Below are positions 14,197 through 17,528 of a stretch of 17,528 nt of DNA, in pieces (positions within the stretch are counted from its first letter, which is position 1; every line of letters starts with the position of its first letter). A program made the position numbers and the translations under genes. The notes under the pieces were generated by a model, which did no database searches, was not told where the DNA came from, and saw nothing but the letters and a program-made list of their open reading frames with translations. This DNA comes from Micavibrio sp. UBA6145 (GTDB lineage Bacteria > Pseudomonadota > Alphaproteobacteria > Micavibrionales > UBA1664). The stretch covers positions 1-17,528 of the forward strand of contig DIUZ01000008.1 of assembly GCA_002423205.1 (NCBI GenBank), in the 5' to 3' direction.

Positions 14197-14849
14197 AAAA
14201 ACTGATCGGCATTGTTGTATTGAGTGCGGTGCTGGCGCCCGCCGCTTTTGGCGCGCCTAAAAAAGTCGAAGAAACGCCCCTGACCAACGAGCAGTTGGTG
14301 GAGCGTTTTATTCAATGTTCCGCCATCATGCATATGAACGCCGAAAAGTATAAAGAAGAGCCGCAACTGGCCAAGGACGCGCGAGACTCTGCCGGACGTC
14401 ATGGCCGTGCGGCAGCTTATTTCCTGCGCGGGCAAATGGATGTCGATAACATTACGGCGTTCATCCAGAACGGCATCCTGACATCGCGTCTTTCGCTTGA
14501 GCAGGAAGTGAAAGCTGATCCTAACGCCATGGACAAGCGTCTGGGTGAGTGCACGACGGCCCAGGTCATGGCCAAGGGGTTTGAAGCCTTCCAGGCACTG
14601 GGTCCTAATGCCGCCAATTCGTTCGACTCGCTGCCGGCGCAGCCGGTTGTCGCGTTCCCGCTGCAAAAAGCGACGCCTGCACCAGAGACGACGCAAACCG
14701 TTGTGACGACCACGACCGTGACGACGCAGACCGAAGCATCGGTTGCACCGGTTACACGTAAAATTGAACCGGCCCCGGTGGCAATCGCCACGCCTGTGCC
14801 GCTGACCGATCATACCGCCACCTCGCGCATCAGGCTGGAGCGCCGCTGA
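14193..14849 (+). CDS. Exported two-cysteine protein with Thr/Pro-rich tail, first of a tandem pair
   Basis: I do not recognise the family. The 218-residue product begins with a Sec signal peptide (MKKLIGIVVLSAVLAPAAFG, cleavage probably after Gly20 or Ala21), so it is periplasmic or surface-exposed; no lipobox is present. A mostly helical domain follows (about 28-135) with Cys42 in QCSAIMHM and Cys120 in GECTTAQV, which could form one disulfide. After about residue 140 the chain becomes low-complexity, rich in Thr, Val, Pro and Ala (TTQTVVTTTTVTTQTEAS), and ends in basic IRLERR. ATG 14193 overlaps the nuoF stop (ATGA). The domain resembles the next gene product: C-[SA]-A-[IL]-M and SAG..(x)AA.Y[FY] are shared with similar cysteine spacing (78 vs 76). 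Confidence 0.82.
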   Translation: MKKLIGIVVLSAVLAPAAFGAPKKVEETPLTNEQLVERFIQCSAIMHMNAEKYKEEPQLAKDARDSAGRHGRAAAYFLRGQMDVDNITAFIQNGILTSRLSLEQEVKADPNAMDKRLGECTTAQVMAKGFEAFQALGPNAANSFDSLPAQPVVAFPLQKATPAPETTQTVVTTTTVTTQTEASVAPVTRKIEPAPVAIATPVPLTDHTATSRIRLERR

Positions 14850-15280
14850 TGTTCCGCAAACCGGTTCTTTTCCTGGCATTGACGACAGGGCTGGCGGCGA
14901 CGCCGGCACTGGCGGAGGTCATGCTGGAAAAGGACATGTTGCTGGTCCGCAAGCTTTCGAATTGCGCTGCGCTTATGGATGTCATTTCGGATAAGGCCCG
15001 CGAAAAGGGTGATGCGGATATGGCAGGCATGGCGTTGCAGTCAGCCGGGCAATTCGCCATGGCCGCGCGTTATTACGCGCAACCGACACCGGCAGCGAGC
15101 GTTAACGCCAATATTGCAAGCGCGCGGGAGAAAATTGAGTATCTGCATAAAATGGGCGGCGATGAAGCCCTGAGCGACGATATCTATACCTGCGGCAGCG
15201 ACGCGCTGGCCAAAAAGGGACAAGAAGCGCTGGATGCGCAAAGGAAAGCGGATGAAAACGCCGCAAAAAAAGGTGAGTGA
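14849..15280 (+). CDS. Exported two-cysteine protein, second of a tandem pair
   Basis: Unrecognised family, 143 residues. The signal peptide MFRKPVLFLALTTGLAATPALA has a good cleavage site before Glu23. The mature part is mostly helical with Cys39 in NCAALMDV and Cys115 in YTCGSDAL, 76 residues apart. QSAGQFAMAARYY (64-76) matches DSAGRHGRAAAYF in the preceding protein, supporting an old duplication. It lacks the Thr/Pro-rich tail and ends in a charged helix (EALDAQRKADENAAKKGE). ATG 14849 overlaps the previous stop (TGATG), with GGAG at 14837-14840, 8 nt upstream. nuoG begins 5 nt after its stop. Its position within an otherwise cytosolic/inner-membrane Complex I operon is the puzzle; an envelope or assembly role is possible but unsupported by any motif I know. 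Confidence 0.82.
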   Translation: MFRKPVLFLALTTGLAATPALAEVMLEKDMLLVRKLSNCAALMDVISDKAREKGDADMAGMALQSAGQFAMAARYYAQPTPAASVNANIASAREKIEYLHKMGGDEALSDDIYTCGSDALAKKGQEALDAQRKADENAAKKGE

Positions 15281-15285
15281 GAGAA

Positions 15286-17280
15286 ATGCCCAAGCTTAAA
15301 ATCAATGACATCGAAGTCGAAGTGCCCGCCGGTACATCCATCATTCAGGCGGCGGAACAGCTTGGCATTGAGATTCCGCGTTTTTGTTACCACGATAAAT
15401 TGTCGGTTCCGGCCAATTGCCGCATGTGCCTTGTTGAAGTCAAAGGCGGACCGCCGAAGCCGCAGGCATCATGCGCACTGGCCTGCGCCGAGAACATGGA
15501 AGTCTTCACAGATTCCGAGATGGTCCACAAAGCACGCAAAGGCGTGATGGAATTTCTGTTGATCAATCACCCGCTGGATTGCCCGATCTGCGACCAGGGC
15601 GGCGAATGCGATCTGCAGGACCAGGCCGTGGCCTATGGTTTTGACCGTTCCCGTTATTTTGAAGCCAAGCGCGCCGTTAAAGACAAAGAGCTGGGCCCGT
15701 TGATTGAAACCAACATGACGCGTTGCATTCAGTGCACGCGTTGCGTGCGTTTTGCATCGGAAATTGCCGGTGTTGACGATCTGGGCCTGCTGAACCGCGG
15801 CGAAGACGTGGAAATCGGCACGTATATTTCCAAGGCTGTTGAATCTGAGCTGTCGGGCAATCTTGCTGATGTGTGCCCGGTGGGGGCGCTGCTGAATAAG
15901 CCGTACACGTTTACCGCCCGCCCGTGGGAATTGCGCAAAACGGATTCCATCGACGTGATGGACGCGGTGGGGTCGAACATCCGTATCGATGCGCGCGGCA
16001 ACGAAGTCATGCGCGTCCTGCCGCGCCTGAACGAGTCCGTGAATGAAGAATGGATCGCCGATAAAACACGTTATGCGTATGACGGCCTGAAGACCCAGCG
16101 TCTGGACCGTCCGTATGTGCGCGATACATCGGGCCGCCTGCGTGAATGCACGTGGGAAGAGGCGTTTATTTACGCGGCCGGCAAGCTCAAAACCCTGCAA
16201 GGGTCTGAAATTGGTGCGCTTGCGGGTGATCTGGTCGATGTTGAATCGACCTATGCGCTGCGCGATCTGATGCGCGCACTGGGTTCAAACACGATGGACT
16301 GCCGTGTTGACGGCGCCGATCTGGATGCATCGGAAGCGTGCGGTTACCGTTTCAACACCACGATTGCCGGTCTTGAGCAGGCCGATGCGATTGTTCTGAT
16401 CGGCACAAACCCGCGCAAGGAAGCGCCGATTATCAACGCGCGCATTCGCAAGGCGTGGCTCACGAAACGCACGCCAGTTTACGTGATCGGCGAGCGGCTT
16501 GAACTGAATTACCCGTATACGTATCTGGGTGCAGGCGCGGATGCGCTTGAAAAGCTGGATATCAAGGCGGAGAAGCCGGCGATCATCGTTGGTATGGGGG
16601 CGCTGCGCATTGACGGTGCTGCTGTTCTGGCGCTGGCCCGTAAAAAATCTGTCGTCACGGCGGAATGGAACGGTTTCAACGTGCTGCACACGGCGGCTGG
16701 CCGTGTTGGCGCGCTGATGGTTGGTTTTGCACCGCAGGCTCCGTTTTCGACCAAGGGCATCAAGGCATGGTATCTGCACGGCGTCGATAATGCCGAGGTG
16801 TTCCAGCATGTGATCGCCAAGGAAGCGTTCGTGATCTATCAGGGGCACCACGGTGATGTCGGTGCACAACGCGCCGATGTTATTTTCCCGGGCGCTGCCT
16901 ATACCGAGAAAGCCGCCTTGTATGTCAACACGGAAGGCCGCGTGCAAATGGCGCGTGCCGCTGTATCCCCCGTTGGTCAGGCCAAGGAAGACTGGCGCAT
17001 CGTGCGCGCGTTTTCGGAAGTGCTGAATGTGCCGCTGGCATACAACACGCACGCCGATCTGCGCAAACGCCTGTCGGCTGAAATTCCGGCATTTGCCAAT
17101 GTGGGTGAGATCACCCCGGTGGAATGGAAGCCCTTTGGTAAAGAAGGCACAATCAGCGCGACGTCATTCACAAGCGCAGTTGCCAATTACTACCAGACCG
17201 ACGCTATCAGCCGCGCGTCGGTGACCATGGCCAATTGCGTGGAATCTTTTGGAGCGCCGCTGAAAATCGCAGCCGCTTAA
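15286..17280 (+). CDS. nuoG: NADH-quinone oxidoreductase subunit G
   Basis: 75-kDa-type subunit of the NADH module that wires electrons through several Fe-S clusters. It has 664 residues, close to alphaproteobacterial NuoG. The N-terminal 2Fe-2S ferredoxin domain has Cys34, Cys45, Cys48 and Cys63. It is followed by the His-Cys3 4Fe-4S site (HPLDCPICDQGGECDLQDQ, about residues 97-115) and a further four-Cys 4Fe-4S site (TRCIQCTRC and DVCPVGAL). The rest is the degenerate molybdopterin-oxidoreductase-like domain. ATG 15286 is preferred over an in-frame GTG at 15277: AGGTG at 15271-15275 is 10 nt from the ATG but only 1 nt from the GTG. The stop overlaps that of a convergent gene, so nuoH does not follow directly. 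Confidence 0.97.
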   Translation: MPKLKINDIEVEVPAGTSIIQAAEQLGIEIPRFCYHDKLSVPANCRMCLVEVKGGPPKPQASCALACAENMEVFTDSEMVHKARKGVMEFLLINHPLDCPICDQGGECDLQDQAVAYGFDRSRYFEAKRAVKDKELGPLIETNMTRCIQCTRCVRFASEIAGVDDLGLLNRGEDVEIGTYISKAVESELSGNLADVCPVGALLNKPYTFTARPWELRKTDSIDVMDAVGSNIRIDARGNEVMRVLPRLNESVNEEWIADKTRYAYDGLKTQRLDRPYVRDTSGRLRECTWEEAFIYAAGKLKTLQGSEIGALAGDLVDVESTYALRDLMRALGSNTMDCRVDGADLDASEACGYRFNTTIAGLEQADAIVLIGTNPRKEAPIINARIRKAWLTKRTPVYVIGERLELNYPYTYLGAGADALEKLDIKAEKPAIIVGMGALRIDGAAVLALARKKSVVTAEWNGFNVLHTAAGRVGALMVGFAPQAPFSTKGIKAWYLHGVDNAEVFQHVIAKEAFVIYQGHHGDVGAQRADVIFPGAAYTEKAALYVNTEGRVQMARAAVSPVGQAKEDWRIVRAFSEVLNVPLAYNTHADLRKRLSAEIPAFANVGEITPVEWKPFGKEGTISATSFTSAVANYYQTDAISRASVTMANCVESFGAPLKIAAA

Positions 17281-17528
17281 AAAGCCGGACCGTTATACTC
17301 GAATAGGCTTTGTGGGAGGGCGCGTCTGAATTGACGTTGATGATCCTTGTTGCCGGGTTGTGCGCCCAGGGATTTGCCGGTGTAGCGCCCCAGAAAGTCT
17401 AGATCGTTGGTTGTTGTAGTCCCTTTTTCGAGATGTGCAAGCGATACGTAGTACCGCGCCATGTCATTGTCCGCATATTCCGGCCATTTGAAGACGGGCG
17501 TAAGGATGCCGGTTTCATGCCATGAGCG
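17277..17528 (-). CDS. Partial gene, C-terminal 83 residues of an unknown protein
   Basis: The reading frame on the minus strand is open from the window edge (17528) to TAA at 17279-17277. The visible part contains WHETGILTPVFKWPEYADND, then MARYYVSLAHLEKGTTTTND and a C-terminus ending LFEYNGPAF. The Met at 17462 is in frame but lacks a ribosome-binding site, and the frame is open upstream of it with a protein-like composition (several W, Y, F), so the gene probably starts outside the window. No signal peptide or motif can be judged. It converges with nuoG, and the stop codons overlap. I do not recognise the family. Confidence 0.6.
   Translation of the reverse strand, partial: RSWHETGILTPVFKWPEYADNDMARYYVSLAHLEKGTTTTNDLDFLGRYTGKSLGAQPGNKDHQRQFRRALPQSLFEYNGPAF

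Noticed and set aside
17281..17311. AAAGCC...GGCTTT inverted repeat as a nuoG terminator
   Set aside because: Only six pairs with an 18-19-nt loop and no clean T run, and it lies within the convergent coding frame.

Overview
The window is chromosomal DNA of an alphaproteobacterium. The evidence is the proteolysis block tig-clpP-lon-hupB, an Rhodospirillales/Rhizobiales-type Complex I cluster led by nuoABCD-EFG, and moderately GC-rich coding sequence with good Shine-Dalgarno sites. I cannot name the genus. No insertion sequence, integrase, CRISPR array or phage gene is visible; this looks like core genome with a few unusual insertions. No gene-free stretch is longer than 300 bases; the longest are about 200 bases (3300-3509 and 8076-8278).

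Layout. 91-174: tRNA-Leu(UAG), followed after 31 nt by tig (trigger factor) and a strong terminator. 1652-2508: an unrecognised small gene and a convergent bacterial PH-domain membrane protein. 2646-6374: clpP, a terminator, lon with a heat-shock-like promoter, a probable terminator, hupB (HU) and a bidirectional terminator. The usual clpX between clpP and lon is absent. 6398-6866, minus strand: tRNA-Val(CAC), a 66-residue single-pass membrane protein and tRNA-Val(UAC), with a good sigma-70-like promoter ahead of the first. 6990-8075: ald (alanine dehydrogenase). 8279-8355: tRNA-Asp(GUC) with its own promoter, running into nuoA with no terminator between.

8415-17280 is the NADH:quinone oxidoreductase cluster: nuoA, nuoB, nuoC and nuoD are tightly coupled. 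They are followed by an opposite-strand UbiA-family prenyltransferase whose stop codon abuts that of nuoD. Then come nuoE and nuoF, two small exported proteins that overlap nuoF and each other, and nuoG. A gene on the opposite strand, cut by the window edge, overlaps the nuoG stop, so nuoH-N do not follow directly.

Function. The left half handles nascent-chain folding and regulated proteolysis (trigger factor, ClpP, Lon) and nucleoid structure (HU). The right half makes the peripheral arm of Complex I: NuoE/F/G form the NADH-oxidising module, NuoB/C/D the quinone-reducing connecting module, and NuoA is one membrane subunit. The most notable unexplained item is the tandem pair of two-cysteine exported proteins translationally coupled inside the nuo operon between nuoF and nuoG. 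They look like diverged paralogues of each other.
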